Assembly (NCBI RefSeq): GCF_003058165.1
Contig: NZ_QBUC01000004.1
Coordinates: 151,928-215,927 of the forward strand
DNA length: 64,000 bases
From: Paenisporosarcina sp. OV554
GTDB taxonomy: Bacteria; Bacillota; Bacilli; Bacillales_A; Planococcaceae
Direction: 5' to 3'
Shown here one piece after another: positions 25,928 through 36,744 of the stretch (positions are counted from its first letter, which is position 1; each line of letters starts with the position of its first letter). The notes beneath the pieces were generated by a model. It was not told where the DNA came from. It did not search any database and saw nothing but the letters and a program-made list of their open reading frames with translations. A program made the position numbers and the translations under genes.

Positions 25928-27598
25928 TTGAAGAAAAAGCTAATTGTACCCGTATTTCTGTCGTCAGCATTGTTGGTAGGTTCTATCCCAGTTAGTAGTG
26001 TATTTGCGCAGTCGGTTGTTTCGAGTGAGGTTAATAGGGTACAAGCTTCTAAGGAGTGGAATGAGAAAGCAAGCGTTCCTTTATTTGTGACGGAGCGATT
26101 TGAACAGAAATTCTCTACTAGCACCCCTTCCAATGCATTAAATTATTTGAAGAAAAACCAAGTTAAAACCGGAATTACAAATCCGGATAAAAACCTAAAA
26201 GTGAAAAGTGTACAAAAAGATGAACTGGGTATGACTCACGTCCGTTTTAAACAGGCAATAAATGGAGTTAACGTAGAAGGATCCGAAGTTATTGTTCATT
26301 TTAATGAGAATAATGAAATAGTATCCGTGAACGGAAGAATAAATCAGACTATTGCCGATGATGGAGTGGACACGACTGCCTCCTTAAGTAGTGATGCTGC
26401 ACTACAGGTGGCGTTATCCTCTGTCACTGCCCCTGAAGAGCTGACATATGAGCCAACTACTGAGCTTGTTGTCTATCCTTTTGAAAAGGAAAATCATACA
26501 GCTTTTAAAGTGAATGTTAACTTCATGGGTGATGAACCTGGAAACTGGTTTGTGTTTGTGGATGCAAATACGGGAGAAGTAATCGATAAGTATAATGGCT
26601 TAATGCATGCTGAAGAAAATAAAACACAAAAAGGTGCTGGAAAAGGTGTTCATGGCGATCACAGGGAATTACATATCACCCAAGTGAAGGAACCGAAATC
26701 CGGGACTAAGTTTGCGTTAGCAGATTACTCTCATGAGAATCTTGAAGGCATTTTTACCTATGATGCTAACAATGATGGGAGTTCAAAGAATGATACTCTA
26801 TATGTTGGGAATTCTGCTGCATTAATAGGCGACTATGATCGAGCTGCTGTCGATGCACACTATAATTCCGAGAAGGTATATGAGTATTTTCTAAATGAAC
26901 ATGGCCGTAATTCCCTGGATGGGGAAGGAATGGCAATCGTTTCTAAAGTTCACTATGGCAATAATTATAACAACGCATTTTGGAATGGCAGTTATATGAC
27001 ATATGGAGATGGTGACGGTGAGTTCTTTATTTCACTATCAGCCGGTCTTGACGTTGCTGCCCACGAAATGACTCATGGTGTCATTTCTAAGTCTGCAAAT
27101 TTAGTATACCGCCATCAATCTGGAGCCCTAAACGAATCATTCGCTGATGTTTTTGGTGTACTCGTTGACGATGAAGATTGGGAAATGGGTGAGAATATTA
27201 TGGCACCAGCTGCAAAAGCTGAAGGTGTAACGAGATTGCGCAGCCTAAGTGATCCAAACAGTGTTGTAGTTAGTAATGCGCAAAGAGCAGCATATGGCAG
27301 CGGGGTCTATCCGAATCATATGGATGAATATTATGATATGCCAACTAATGTAGATAATGGCGGTGTCCATGTTAACTCCTCCATTACCAATCATGCTGCA
27401 TACTTGATTGGTCAAGAAATTGGAAGGGAAAAATTAGGGCGAATTTACTATCGTGCTTTAACTGTTTATTTAAACCCTAATTCAAACTTTAGCGACGCAC
27501 GTCAAGCTATCGTTCAGTCTTCAATCGATATTTATGGTGAAAGTAGCGAAGAAGAGGTAGCAGTTCATTCTGGATTTGATGCGGTGGGAATTTACTAA
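25928..27598 (+). CDS. Thermolysin-family neutral metalloprotease (bacillolysin, M4)
   Basis: 556 residues from a TTG start that has AGGAGG 9 bases upstream. It has a signal peptide (about 1-27, ending FAQ), an FTP propeptide segment near 75-120, a PepSY segment near 150-210, then the mature M4 peptidase. The zinc site is complete: AAHEMTHGVI (two His and the catalytic Glu) and, 20 residues later, GALNESFADVFG (third ligand Glu). The transition-state histidine is in DNGGVHVNSSITNHAAYLIG. Secreted as a zymogen that matures outside the cell, it degrades environmental protein. A long inverted repeat in front may be regulatory. Confidence 0.95.
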   Translation: MKKKLIVPVFLSSALLVGSIPVSSVFAQSVVSSEVNRVQASKEWNEKASVPLFVTERFEQKFSTSTPSNALNYLKKNQVKTGITNPDKNLKVKSVQKDELGMTHVRFKQAINGVNVEGSEVIVHFNENNEIVSVNGRINQTIADDGVDTTASLSSDAALQVALSSVTAPEELTYEPTTELVVYPFEKENHTAFKVNVNFMGDEPGNWFVFVDANTGEVIDKYNGLMHAEENKTQKGAGKGVHGDHRELHITQVKEPKSGTKFALADYSHENLEGIFTYDANNDGSSKNDTLYVGNSAALIGDYDRAAVDAHYNSEKVYEYFLNEHGRNSLDGEGMAIVSKVHYGNNYNNAFWNGSYMTYGDGDGEFFISLSAGLDVAAHEMTHGVISKSANLVYRHQSGALNESFADVFGVLVDDEDWEMGENIMAPAAKAEGVTRLRSLSDPNSVVVSNAQRAAYGSGVYPNHMDEYYDMPTNVDNGGVHVNSSITNHAAYLIGQEIGREKLGRIYYRALTVYLNPNSNFSDARQAIVQSSIDIYGESSEEEVAVHSGFDAVGIY

Positions 27599-27631
27599 GT
27601 AGTTAAATGGAACGTATGCAGAAATAAAATA

Positions 27632-27692
27632 AAGGTGCCAGTCCCCAGCTGCATTATAGCGGTAGTGAATAGGGGGACAGGCACCCTTTTTA
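27632..27692 (+). terminator. Terminator of the neutral protease gene
   Basis: Long imperfect stem (AAGGTGCCAGTCCCC with GGGGGACAGGCACCCTT) followed by five Ts. Confidence 0.75.
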
Positions 27693-28144
27693 GATACTTT
27701 AGTTTGATACAGATTACATAAAAAAAATGCATTCACAGCTTGTTCTGTTTCGCTCATTTACGCTTCTAATTACCACCAGCCATAAATTATTCTATTATTT
27801 TATTAACTTCACCCATTTGGATGAACTCGAATGGCTACCATATGAACCTTTCTTTCACCACTCATTACGTTTTCCGAGTTGTTACCATCCTCTTCCTTTG
27901 AGCTAGCAGAAAGATCAGAAATGTTGGCCAGTAAAGGTCAGAATAGTGAAATCTGGATTCCAATTAAGAAAAAAAAATAAAAGAGGCTGTAATTATTTAA
28001 AAACAGATGAAAAAAATGTGAAAAAACAGGCATCTGTGAATAAAAAAAGTGTCGAAATAGGAGTTCTGTAGCAAATTTTCATGTTAACTCGAACATAATC
28101 CAGTTAGTCATTGGATATCTCACAATTGGAAGATTATTTAACCT
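27693..28144. other. Gene-free spacer
   Basis: AT-rich; no gene, hairpin of note, or repeat recognised. Confidence 0.4.
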
Positions 28145-28648
28145 TTATACCGAGTAGTGTGATTTAATTTCTTCTATTTGCTCTATATGTCGCTGTTCAT
28201 GTAAGTATAATATTTCGATCCATTGATAAAGAGGCAAATCACCAAAGACTGGATGTTTTAGGGATTTATCAACTAACATGGATGTGTCTTCCACAGTATT
28301 CAATACACTATTTAATAAATTTCTTGAATGATTTAATTGGTCAACTATTTGATGAGTTTCGGATGAGTCCAGTTGTGGCTTAACTACTTCTGGTGCTTCC
28401 AATTTATTTGATCTGTCTAAGATAAAGTCAATTTTTTTAGGTTCCGAACAGGCATTGGATTTTTTTAGCCCATAAGCAATCGCCCTTGCAAAAGTTTCTT
28501 CAGTTAAAGCTAAGTGTTGACAAACTTGAGCAATACTCCAGCTATTAACTTCAGGAATATAATTAAATTCTTCATAACTTACGTTATTTATTTCGTTAAG
28601 CAGATTATTCCTCGTTATTAACAGATTATTATCTTCTGATTTATTCAA
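28145..28648 (-). CDS. DinB-family putative metal-dependent protein
   Basis: 167 residues forming the four-helix DinB/YfiT fold. The metal-binding histidine triad is visible: one His in SIAQVCQHLALTEE near residue 46 and two in LYLHEQRHIEQI near 152-156. Members include thiol transferases and damage-inducible proteins; the natural substrate of most Bacillus paralogs is not known, though bacillithiol-dependent reactions have been shown for some. Single gene with a GGTTGAGATA upstream, which is a poor ribosome binding site. I am sure of the family, not of the function. Confidence 0.8.
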   Translation of the reverse strand: MNKSEDNNLLITRNNLLNEINNVSYEEFNYIPEVNSWSIAQVCQHLALTEETFARAIAYGLKKSNACSEPKKIDFILDRSNKLEAPEVVKPQLDSSETHQIVDQLNHSRNLLNSVLNTVEDTSMLVDKSLKHPVFGDLPLYQWIEILYLHEQRHIEQIEEIKSHYSV

Positions 28649-28774
28649 AATATCTCAACCTTCCCAATCAATTTATTTAACACGTAACATACTATGCACT
28701 ATGTTTTAAAATAATCCATTTCTATTATTCATAAACACATAAAAATCATGCTGTAGCGTGTAAAGATTTTATAA

Positions 28775-28955
28775 AGAATTAAAGAAATTGGTTTCGGAAG
28801 ACCGAACAAATATATAGAACCCCCGTTAAAAAAGCTAAAAGAACTTGATACACTAGTTTGGAAAGAGGTTGAGTACTCTATATGTCGCTCATTAAGAGGA
28901 ACAGACTTAAAGGACAGCTTTCTGTTTATACACGTAATGACATGGATAGTTTAAA
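28775..28955 (+). other. Open stretch without a start codon, unknown
   Basis: About 58 codons read IGFGRPNKYIEPPLKKLKEL, then DTLVWKEVEYSICRSLRGTD before a stop. The pattern is protein-like but has no start codon or ribosome binding site, so it is likely a gene remnant. Family not recognised. The remainder of 28649-29178 shows nothing. Confidence 0.25.
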
Positions 28956-29178
28956 ATTAGGAGGAAGTACATCGAGAATTATAAATTAGAAGATATTGAC
29001 CTTTGGGTAACCCCTGTTTTGATTCTGTCTCAAAAACAGGGTCAGTCCCTAGCGCAAATACGATAAACAACAGGATTAACAGAACCTAAAATTAATATGA
29101 AATCAAAAATTTGAAATTCTATTTGGGTTTCTTTTATGTGCATATGGTACACTGTTGGAAAAAATAAAGGAGTCAATG

Positions 29179-29994
29179 ATGCGACTAATATCGATTTGCC
29201 CAAGCAATACAGAACTACTTGCCTACTTAGGATTAACAGAAAATCTCGTTGGACTTGATGACTTTTCAGATTGGCCTTTATCTGTTCAGCATTTACCGAA
29301 GCTTGGTCCAGATTTATCCATCGATATCGATGCACTTGAAGCATTAAATCCCGATTTGGTTCTTGCTTCGCTGAGTGTTCCTGGCATGGAGAAAAATGTG
29401 AACGAATTAGTGGCTCGCGGTATTCCTCATCTTGTTTTGGATCCACAAAGTTTAAACGACATTGCTGAGGATTTATTGACAGTAGGAAATGCATGTGGAA
29501 TAAGTCCGCATGCAGAAGTTGTTGCGACTGCATATGAATCTTTCGTAAGAGAAATGAACAAACGAGCTGCCACGGTTGAAAAGACACCTGAACTATACTG
29601 GGAGTGGTGGCCAAAACCAATATTCACTCCAGGGAAAATTAATTGGTTAACAGAAGTGAGCGAGATTTCTGGAGGTCGCAATATTTTTCGAGATGTAGAA
29701 TTAGCCAGTATTCAAACAGACTGGGATGACGTCATGCGTCGAAATCCAGATTATATCTTCTTGGCATGGGTAGGTGTAAGATTAGACAAAGTAAACACAA
29801 AAGTGGTTGAAAAACGACCTGGATTCGATGGACTAACAGATGAACAGAAAAGTCATCTATATATAATGGAAGAAGAATTATATTGTCGTCCTTCCCCTCG
29901 TTTACTTGAAGGCGCTCTTAAACTCTCTAATATATTACATCCAGACATTTATGGAGATTTAGAGTTGCCACTTTGGATCAAGCATAACAAGTGA
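29179..29994 (+). CDS. BtuF-like cobalamin/siderophore-binding fold protein without signal peptide
   Basis: 271 residues. The second of two adjacent ATGs is chosen (29179) because AAAGGAG is then 6 bases away; the TTG at 29155 overlaps the site itself. The fold is the class III solute-binding type: MRLISICPSNTELLAYLGL, VGLDDFSDWP, LGPDLSIDIDALEALNPDLV and WEWWPKPIFTPGKINWLTEV match BtuF-type cobalamin-binding proteins. Unlike a transport protein it has no signal peptide or lipobox, so it should be cytosolic. No permease or ATPase lies nearby. The role is unknown. Confidence 0.75.
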   Translation: MRLISICPSNTELLAYLGLTENLVGLDDFSDWPLSVQHLPKLGPDLSIDIDALEALNPDLVLASLSVPGMEKNVNELVARGIPHLVLDPQSLNDIAEDLLTVGNACGISPHAEVVATAYESFVREMNKRAATVEKTPELYWEWWPKPIFTPGKINWLTEVSEISGGRNIFRDVELASIQTDWDDVMRRNPDYIFLAWVGVRLDKVNTKVVEKRPGFDGLTDEQKSHLYIMEEELYCRPSPRLLEGALKLSNILHPDIYGDLELPLWIKHNK

Positions 29995-30010
29995 TTATTA
30001 GGAATATATA

Positions 30011-30048
30011 AAAGCTGCTAGACGAATTCAAAATCGTCTAGCAGCTTT
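30011..30048. terminator. Bidirectional terminator between the BtuF-like gene and tyrS
   Basis: 15-bp perfect stem (30011-30025 with 30034-30048), A-run before and T-run after, placed between the two convergent stop codons. Confidence 0.88.
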
Positions 30049-30053
30049 TGTTT

Positions 30054-31349
<1,296 letters not shown>

Positions 31350-31485
31350 TTAAATAATATTGTTGTTTGTCGTACATTTGCGTTAGCCCCAAATGTACTA
31401 TTTCGTTTGTTTCAACAGCAATCTGATAGCCCAACTTTTAATACAAAAAACGTCCCTCTCATAATCTGAGCTAGACAATAAAAAA

Positions 31486-31720
31486 GTCCCTGCACGATTA
31501 ATTAAAATCATGCAGGGACGCTAATATTATTTGCGCGGTACCACCCAGCTTGAAGGAACTTGCCCTTCCGCTCTTCAGACACAGTATCGTTGTGTAAACG
31601 TTTAAGCTCCCAGCCTGTAATTCATGTATGCACACTGACCAACTTTCACCAACCGCTGGCTCTCTAAACAGCACTTGCATTCATTACTTCGGACTTTTCA
31701 TCACTTAAAGCACTATATAT
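31486..31720 (-). ncRNA. Tyrosine T-box leader of tyrS
   Basis: The minus strand contains the T-box proper GGGTGGTACCGCG (about 31533-31546). Upstream is a Stem I with AGAGAGCC and GGTTGGTGAAAGTTGG elements and a specifier loop reading GAATTACAGG, in which UAC (31619-31617) is the tyrosine codon. Downstream is a terminator stem (GTCCCTGCA paired with TGCAGGGAC, 31486-31521) and a T-run. Uncharged tRNA-Tyr should pair with UAC and the T-box to allow read-through. Confidence 0.93.
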
Positions 31721-31781
31721 TTTTTCATTGTACGCCTAAAATTTTCGTTGTCAATAAAATTAATAAAAAAGGAAGTTTTTA

Positions 31782-31790
31782 TGATATAAT
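31782..31790 (+). promoter_or_regulatory. Extended -10 promoter of the penicillin-binding protein gene
   Basis: TG-A-TATAAT (31782-31790) is an extended -10 element 29 bases before the start codon. No good -35 box is seen at 17 bases. It diverges from the tyrS T-box transcript. Confidence 0.5.
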
Positions 31791-31818
31791 AGGACAAGAT
31801 TTTAGGGGGTCGATTCCA

Positions 31819-34737
31819 TTGAATGATCAAGTGAAAAATAGACTAAAACAAATAAGTGAAACATGGGATAAATGGACAAAAGCACGATGGGCAAAAGGCC
31901 TACGTATAACGTCTGGTGTCTTTTGGAATCTTGCTATACTAGTGTTAATTGTTTTTCTAGTTGGTGGAGCATTTGTAGGATCTGTTGGAGCGGGTTACTT
32001 TGCTTCATTGGTAGATCAAGAACCGCTAAGAAAAGAAAAAGAAATGCGTAGTTCTATACTAAGTTATGAAGAAACCTCGGAACTTTACTTTTCCGATAAT
32101 GTTTATTTAGGGAAAGTAAGAGCAGATTTACAGCGTCGAGAAACGAAACTATCTGAAGTGTCACCATTTGTTTTAGATGCAGTATATGCAACTGAAGATG
32201 AATACTTCGAAGTTCATAACGGGGTCGTTCCAAAAGCCATTTTCCGTGGACTATTTCAAGATGTGACGAACTCGGATAGTCAAACTGGTGGATCAACATT
32301 AACTCAACAGTTAATTAAAAACCAAATTTTAACAAACGAAGTTTCTTATGAGCGTAAAGCCAAAGAAATTCTTCTCGCATTACGACTTGAGAAATTTATG
32401 GAAAAAGATGAACTTTTAGAAGCCTACTTAAATATTATTCCTTATGGCCGTAATGCTGCAGGAGAAAATATTGCCGGAATTGAAACTGCCTCAGAAGGTA
32501 TTTTTAATGTAAAAGCAAAAGATTTAAATCTTCCTCAAGCTGCTTTTATTGCAGGCATACCACAAGCACCTTTTGCACACACACCATTTACTAAAGAAGG
32601 TTTAAAAGATGCTGATGGGTTAAAACCTGGGATAGACCGAATGTTGACCGTTCTTTATCGAATGAAAGAAACTAATTACATTACGGAAAAAGAGTACAAT
32701 GCAGCAATTGCATATGATATTAAAAAAGATTTTCGTTCTGCAGAAAAATCAACAAGTGAACGATATCCTGATTTAAATGCTGAACTGGAGCGCCAAGCAA
32801 TTGCAATCATTTCAGTGTTGTTGGCTGAAAAAGATGGAATTGACCCCGAACGTTTAGAGGAAGAAAATAAATTAAAAGTGAAATATGAGATGCTGGCTGA
32901 ACAAAAGATGCGTGTAAATGGATATCGTATTCACTCTACTATTGACAAAAAATTATACGATACACATCAAAAAGTAAAAAATGAGTTTGAAAGCTATGGT
33001 TTTACAACTAAAGAAGAACGTACGAACAAAGATGGTGAAACTAAACTAGTGGATGTTCCTGTTCAAGTCGGAAGTATTTTAATGGAAAACAGCACTGGTC
33101 GTATTTTAAGCTTTATTGCAGGACGTGATTACAATACCGAGAAGTTAAACCATGCTACTCAAGGATTCCGTCCAAATGGTTCCACAATGAAACCACTTGT
33201 CGGTTATGGACCTGCAATTGAATATGGGGTTATTGGTGCAGGTAGTCCTGTAGTTGATGTGAAATTAGATGGTTTTATGGCAGGACCTATACTATACAAA
33301 CCTGGAAATTTCCTTGCTAACCAAGAGCTTGGAATTATTCCAGCTCGACAGGCTCTTGCTACTTCTCAAAACTTAGCTGCAGTTCGCCTGTATGATTCAA
33401 TTAAAGATCGTAAACCTACAACTTTTTTAGAAAAGATGAATTTCTCTAAAGTTACAGATGGAACTTATGCTAACCCATCAACCGTACTTGGTACAGTAGA
33501 TGTGTCAGTTCAAGAAAACACCAATGCTTATGCTACTATAGCAAATGCTGGACAGTATGTTCCCTCGTATATGATTGAGAAAATTGAAGATGCCGATGGT
33601 AATGTCGTATTTCAACATAAGTCAAAAGCTGTTCCTGTCTATTCACCTCAAACTGCATATATTTTAACTGATATGTTAAGAGATGTTTTGAGCGTCGGAA
33701 CTGGAACAAAAGCGAAAAGCATGTTGAAATTCAGTTCGGATTTTGCAGCAAAAACTGGCACAACAAACGAAGCACATGATGTTTGGTTTATGGGATATAA
33801 TCCATCTATCACACTAGGCGTATGGTTAGGTTATGATAAACAAAAAACTTTAATTGACCATACTGGTAGATATCCTCAACCAGGAGCACGTGTAAATATG
33901 TTATGGGCAAAATTAATGAACGCTTCTTATGATGTGAATCCTAAAATGATTGATCCAAACATAGAATTTAAAGCGCCAAAAGGTGTAGTGTCACGTTCCT
34001 TCTGTGCTATTTCAGGGATGGCACCTTCAGCTGAATGTTCTCGTGCTGGTCTTGTGACATCAGATTTATTTAATGGAAACACTTTTGTCCCAACTAGAGT
34101 AGATGATAGTTTCGTTTCTTCTTCATACGTAATGATTAAGGACAAGCGTTATCGGGCTCTTCCTACTACACCAAGCGAATTTGTTACAGCTGGTGGGGTT
34201 GGTGTTAACGAAGATTTTATTAAGCGCATGTTCGGTAGAATGAATGGCGATCCTAGTAAATTGTTCCCGAATAACTCTAGATTCGCAAATCGTGTTGTTT
34301 CCGAAGATACTTTTAAAGCAGATGGAGCAGCACCACAACCTGTTACTGCTACATTATCAGGACAGAAACTAACTTGGACGAATTCCGCTTCGTATGATGT
34401 TGTTGGATACCGAGTGTTCAGTCGTACTGGAGGAAACAATGTTCTTCTTACTTCGATTAAAGAAGCAGGTGGAAATTCGTATCAAGTTAGTGGACCAGGT
34501 GAATATTTCGTTGTAGCTGTTGATATTACAGGGGTTCAATCCTCTGGATCTAACGTAGCTAAAATTGAGACTCCTGAACCTGAGCCTACTCCGGAACCAA
34601 AGCCAGAACCGAAACCAGAGCCAAAACCGGAACCAAAACCTGAAAAACCAAAACCACCAGTTGTAACACCCCCAGTGGTGACTCCACCAGTGGGGACACC
34701 GCCTCCAGTTGTGACTCCACCTGGAGATGGAGAATAA
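31819..34737 (+). CDS. Class A penicillin-binding protein (PBP1A-type) with Pro-rich tail
   Basis: 972 residues from a TTG start with AGGGGGT 8 bases upstream; the longer open frame runs through the tyrS leader and is not used. One membrane helix (about 38-62) anchors it. The glycosyltransferase GT51 domain has EDEYFEVHNGVV and GGSTLTQQLIKN. The transpeptidase has the active serine in GSTMKPLVGY, then SQN (in TSQNLA) and KTGTTNE. A fibronectin-type III module (about 840-925) and a Pro-Glu-Lys tail (PEP repeats, then PPVVTPP) end the protein. It polymerises and crosslinks peptidoglycan. In B. subtilis no PBP sits between tyrS and acsA, so the location is a lineage difference. Confidence 0.93.
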   Translation: MNDQVKNRLKQISETWDKWTKARWAKGLRITSGVFWNLAILVLIVFLVGGAFVGSVGAGYFASLVDQEPLRKEKEMRSSILSYEETSELYFSDNVYLGKVRADLQRRETKLSEVSPFVLDAVYATEDEYFEVHNGVVPKAIFRGLFQDVTNSDSQTGGSTLTQQLIKNQILTNEVSYERKAKEILLALRLEKFMEKDELLEAYLNIIPYGRNAAGENIAGIETASEGIFNVKAKDLNLPQAAFIAGIPQAPFAHTPFTKEGLKDADGLKPGIDRMLTVLYRMKETNYITEKEYNAAIAYDIKKDFRSAEKSTSERYPDLNAELERQAIAIISVLLAEKDGIDPERLEEENKLKVKYEMLAEQKMRVNGYRIHSTIDKKLYDTHQKVKNEFESYGFTTKEERTNKDGETKLVDVPVQVGSILMENSTGRILSFIAGRDYNTEKLNHATQGFRPNGSTMKPLVGYGPAIEYGVIGAGSPVVDVKLDGFMAGPILYKPGNFLANQELGIIPARQALATSQNLAAVRLYDSIKDRKPTTFLEKMNFSKVTDGTYANPSTVLGTVDVSVQENTNAYATIANAGQYVPSYMIEKIEDADGNVVFQHKSKAVPVYSPQTAYILTDMLRDVLSVGTGTKAKSMLKFSSDFAAKTGTTNEAHDVWFMGYNPSITLGVWLGYDKQKTLIDHTGRYPQPGARVNMLWAKLMNASYDVNPKMIDPNIEFKAPKGVVSRSFCAISGMAPSAECSRAGLVTSDLFNGNTFVPTRVDDSFVSSSYVMIKDKRYRALPTTPSEFVTAGGVGVNEDFIKRMFGRMNGDPSKLFPNNSRFANRVVSEDTFKADGAAPQPVTATLSGQKLTWTNSASYDVVGYRVFSRTGGNNVLLTSIKEAGGNSYQVSGPGEYFVVAVDITGVQSSGSNVAKIETPEPEPTPEPKPEPKPEPKPEPKPEKPKPPVVTPPVVTPPVGTPPPVVTPPGDGE

Positions 34738-34744
34738 ACATACT

Positions 34745-34789
34745 AAAAAGCTGTGGACCTTATCGATAAGATAAGGACCACAGCTTTTT
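34745..34789. terminator. Terminator between the PBP gene and acsA (convergent)
   Basis: 17-bp stem with one mismatch (AAGCTGTGGACCTTATC with GATAAGGACCACAGCTT) and T/A runs on both sides. Confidence 0.88.
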
Positions 34790-34853
34790 TCATTCTTATG
34801 AGAATTTCTATTTAGGTCAACAGAACACCAAACCATCATCTCAAATTTATCCA

Positions 34854-36572
34854 TTAATCTTCCATTGTTGATAAATCACCTGTTGGCAAATCTAATTCCC
34901 AGGCTTTTAAGACACGTCGCATGATTTTTCCGCTACGAGTTTTTGGAAGTTTATCTTTAAATTCAATTTCACGAGGAGCCGCGTGTGCAGCTAACCCTTT
35001 TTTCACAAATTGTTGAATATCAGCAATTAATTCATCCGAAGGTTCCACACCTTCTTTTAATGCCACGAATGCTTTAATAATCTCTCCACGTACTGGATCC
35101 GGTTTTCCGATAACACCAGCTTCTACAATCGCCGGATGTTCAAGTAGTTTACTTTCCACTTCGAACGGTCCAACACGTTCTCCAGAAGTCATGATAACAT
35201 CATCAACTCTTCCTTGGAACCAGAAGTAGCCATCTTCATCCATGTATGCAGAATCTCCTGATACATACCATTCATCGTTTAAGAAATAAGATTGGTACTT
35301 TTCAGGGTTGTTCCAAACTTGACGCATCATTGATGGCCATCCCTTTTTCAATGCCAAGTTCCCCATTTGATTCGGAGGTAATACTACTCCCCGATCATCT
35401 ACTATTGCTGCCGTAACACCCGGTATTGGTTTACCCATTGATCCAGGACGAATTGGTAAGCAAGCATAGTTACAAATCATTTGAGCACCCGTTTCCGTCA
35501 TCCACCAAGTGTCATGAATACGGTGGTGGAATACTTCAGCACCCCATCGAATAACCTCAGGATTTAATGGTTCCCCGACAGATAAAACGTGACGTAATGA
35601 AGATAAGTCATAGTCTTTCACCAAGGCATCACCAGCTCCCATTAGCATACGGAAAGCGGTAGGTGCGCTGTACCAAATTGTGACTCCAAACTCTTCAATT
35701 GCTGAATACCAAGCTCCAGGAGAAAAACGTCCGCCCATGACAACCATCGTTGTCCCAGTTAACCACGGCCCAAAAATACCGTAAGATGTTCCAGTAACCC
35801 ATCCTGGATCGGCTGTACACCAATAAATATCTTGTTCATTCAAATCTAGTACCCATTTTGCTGTTTGATAATGTTGAACCATTGCTTCTTGAACATGTAG
35901 TACCCCTTTAGGCTTGCCCGTCGAACCCGACGTATAATGGAGAACTAAACCATCTTCTTTATCTAGCCATTCAACTTTGAAATAAGGCGATGCCGTTTTC
36001 AAATGCTTCATGAAATCAATCGTTTTATTATTTTCCTTAACACTGTCTCCAACTAGTAAAATAGTTTCTAAGTGAGGTAATTTATCTACGGGAATACGTC
36101 CTAAAAGTTCAGGTGTAGTGACTATGGCTTTCGCTTCACTATCTGCTAAGCGATCATAAACGGCACCTTCCATAAACGCTTCAAAAAGCGGTCCAACAAT
36201 TACACCCATTTTAAGAGCGCCTACTAAAGCAAAATATAATTCAGGAGAACGTGGCATGAAGATAAACAAACGGTCTCCTTTTTCTAGATTTGTATGAGTT
36301 TGCAATACATTTGCAGCTTTGTTTGACCATTTTTTCATTTCATTAAAGGTATAAGATTCTTTGCGATTAGCATCTTTATAATAAAGTGCAATTTTGTTTT
36401 TTCTATCAGAATTTGCATGTCGATCAATGGCTTCATGTCCCATATTTATTCGACCAGTTTCATGCCAACTAAACGCTTTTTCTGCATCTTGCCAATCAAA
36501 ATTAGCTGCAGTTTCGTCGTAGTTTTGGAGTAAATAATCTCCTTGAACGACCGGAAGTACTTCAAGTTTCAT
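34854..36572 (-). CDS. acsA: Acetyl-CoA synthetase
   Basis: 572 residues from ATG 36572, matching B. subtilis AcsA; the GTG at 36581 lies inside the ribosome binding site and is rejected. The adenylate-forming motifs are complete: YTSGSTGKPKGVLH near residue 215, YWCTADPGWVTG, TWWMTETGAQMI, and the acetylatable lysine in the C-terminal KTRSGKIMRRVL (Lys about 549). It activates acetate to acetyl-CoA with ATP. AcuA, encoded divergently, acetylates that lysine and switches it off; AcuC restores it. Together the genes form a regulated acetate-use module. Confidence 0.96.
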   Translation of the reverse strand: MKLEVLPVVQGDYLLQNYDETAANFDWQDAEKAFSWHETGRINMGHEAIDRHANSDRKNKIALYYKDANRKESYTFNEMKKWSNKAANVLQTHTNLEKGDRLFIFMPRSPELYFALVGALKMGVIVGPLFEAFMEGAVYDRLADSEAKAIVTTPELLGRIPVDKLPHLETILLVGDSVKENNKTIDFMKHLKTASPYFKVEWLDKEDGLVLHYTSGSTGKPKGVLHVQEAMVQHYQTAKWVLDLNEQDIYWCTADPGWVTGTSYGIFGPWLTGTTMVVMGGRFSPGAWYSAIEEFGVTIWYSAPTAFRMLMGAGDALVKDYDLSSLRHVLSVGEPLNPEVIRWGAEVFHHRIHDTWWMTETGAQMICNYACLPIRPGSMGKPIPGVTAAIVDDRGVVLPPNQMGNLALKKGWPSMMRQVWNNPEKYQSYFLNDEWYVSGDSAYMDEDGYFWFQGRVDDVIMTSGERVGPFEVESKLLEHPAIVEAGVIGKPDPVRGEIIKAFVALKEGVEPSDELIADIQQFVKKGLAAHAAPREIEFKDKLPKTRSGKIMRRVLKAWELDLPTGDLSTMED

Positions 36573-36600
36573 TTCTACCACCCTCTCAGTTACGATACAA

Positions 36601-36629
36601 ATACTAGTTTACCTTAAATTAAATGTAAA
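36601..36629 (-). promoter_or_regulatory. SigA-type promoter of acsA
   Basis: TTTACA (36624-36629) and TAGTAT (36601-36606) with a 17-base spacer on the minus strand, 29 bases before the start codon. Confidence 0.55.
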
Positions 36630-36673
36630 TGGCGAATAATTTTACTTTTTCGACTATACGGAAATGAAAAATA

Positions 36674-36689
36674 TTGAAAACATTTTCCT
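36674..36689. promoter_or_regulatory. Candidate CcpA operator (cre) between acsA and acuA
   Basis: TTGAAAACATTTTCCT matches the cre consensus WTGNAANCGNWWNCAW at all but two positions (A for the central G, C for the near-terminal A). It overlaps the -35 region of acuA. CcpA control of acsA and acuABC is known in B. subtilis, which supports the call. Confidence 0.6.
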
Positions 36690-36710
36690 TCTGTTCTTTT
36701 CATGTATAAT
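36682..36710 (+). promoter_or_regulatory. SigA-type promoter of acuABC
   Basis: Perfect -10 TATAAT (36705-36710) preceded by a TG-containing CATG; the -35 region (ATTTTC at 36682) is poor and lies under the cre site. Confidence 0.5.
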
Positions 36711-36744
36711 AGGGGTAATTGTAATTATTTTCAGGGGTGAACTC

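Noticed and set aside
31675..31818. N-terminal extension of the penicillin-binding protein open frame
   Set aside because: It translates the tyrS T-box leader region in reverse and lies upstream of the promoter; the TTG at 31819 has a proper ribosome binding site.
34369..34854. 161-codon minus-strand frame opposite the PBP tail
   Set aside because: It is the antisense of the Pro-Glu-Lys repeat, giving a Trp/Phe/Arg-rich string with no protein character.
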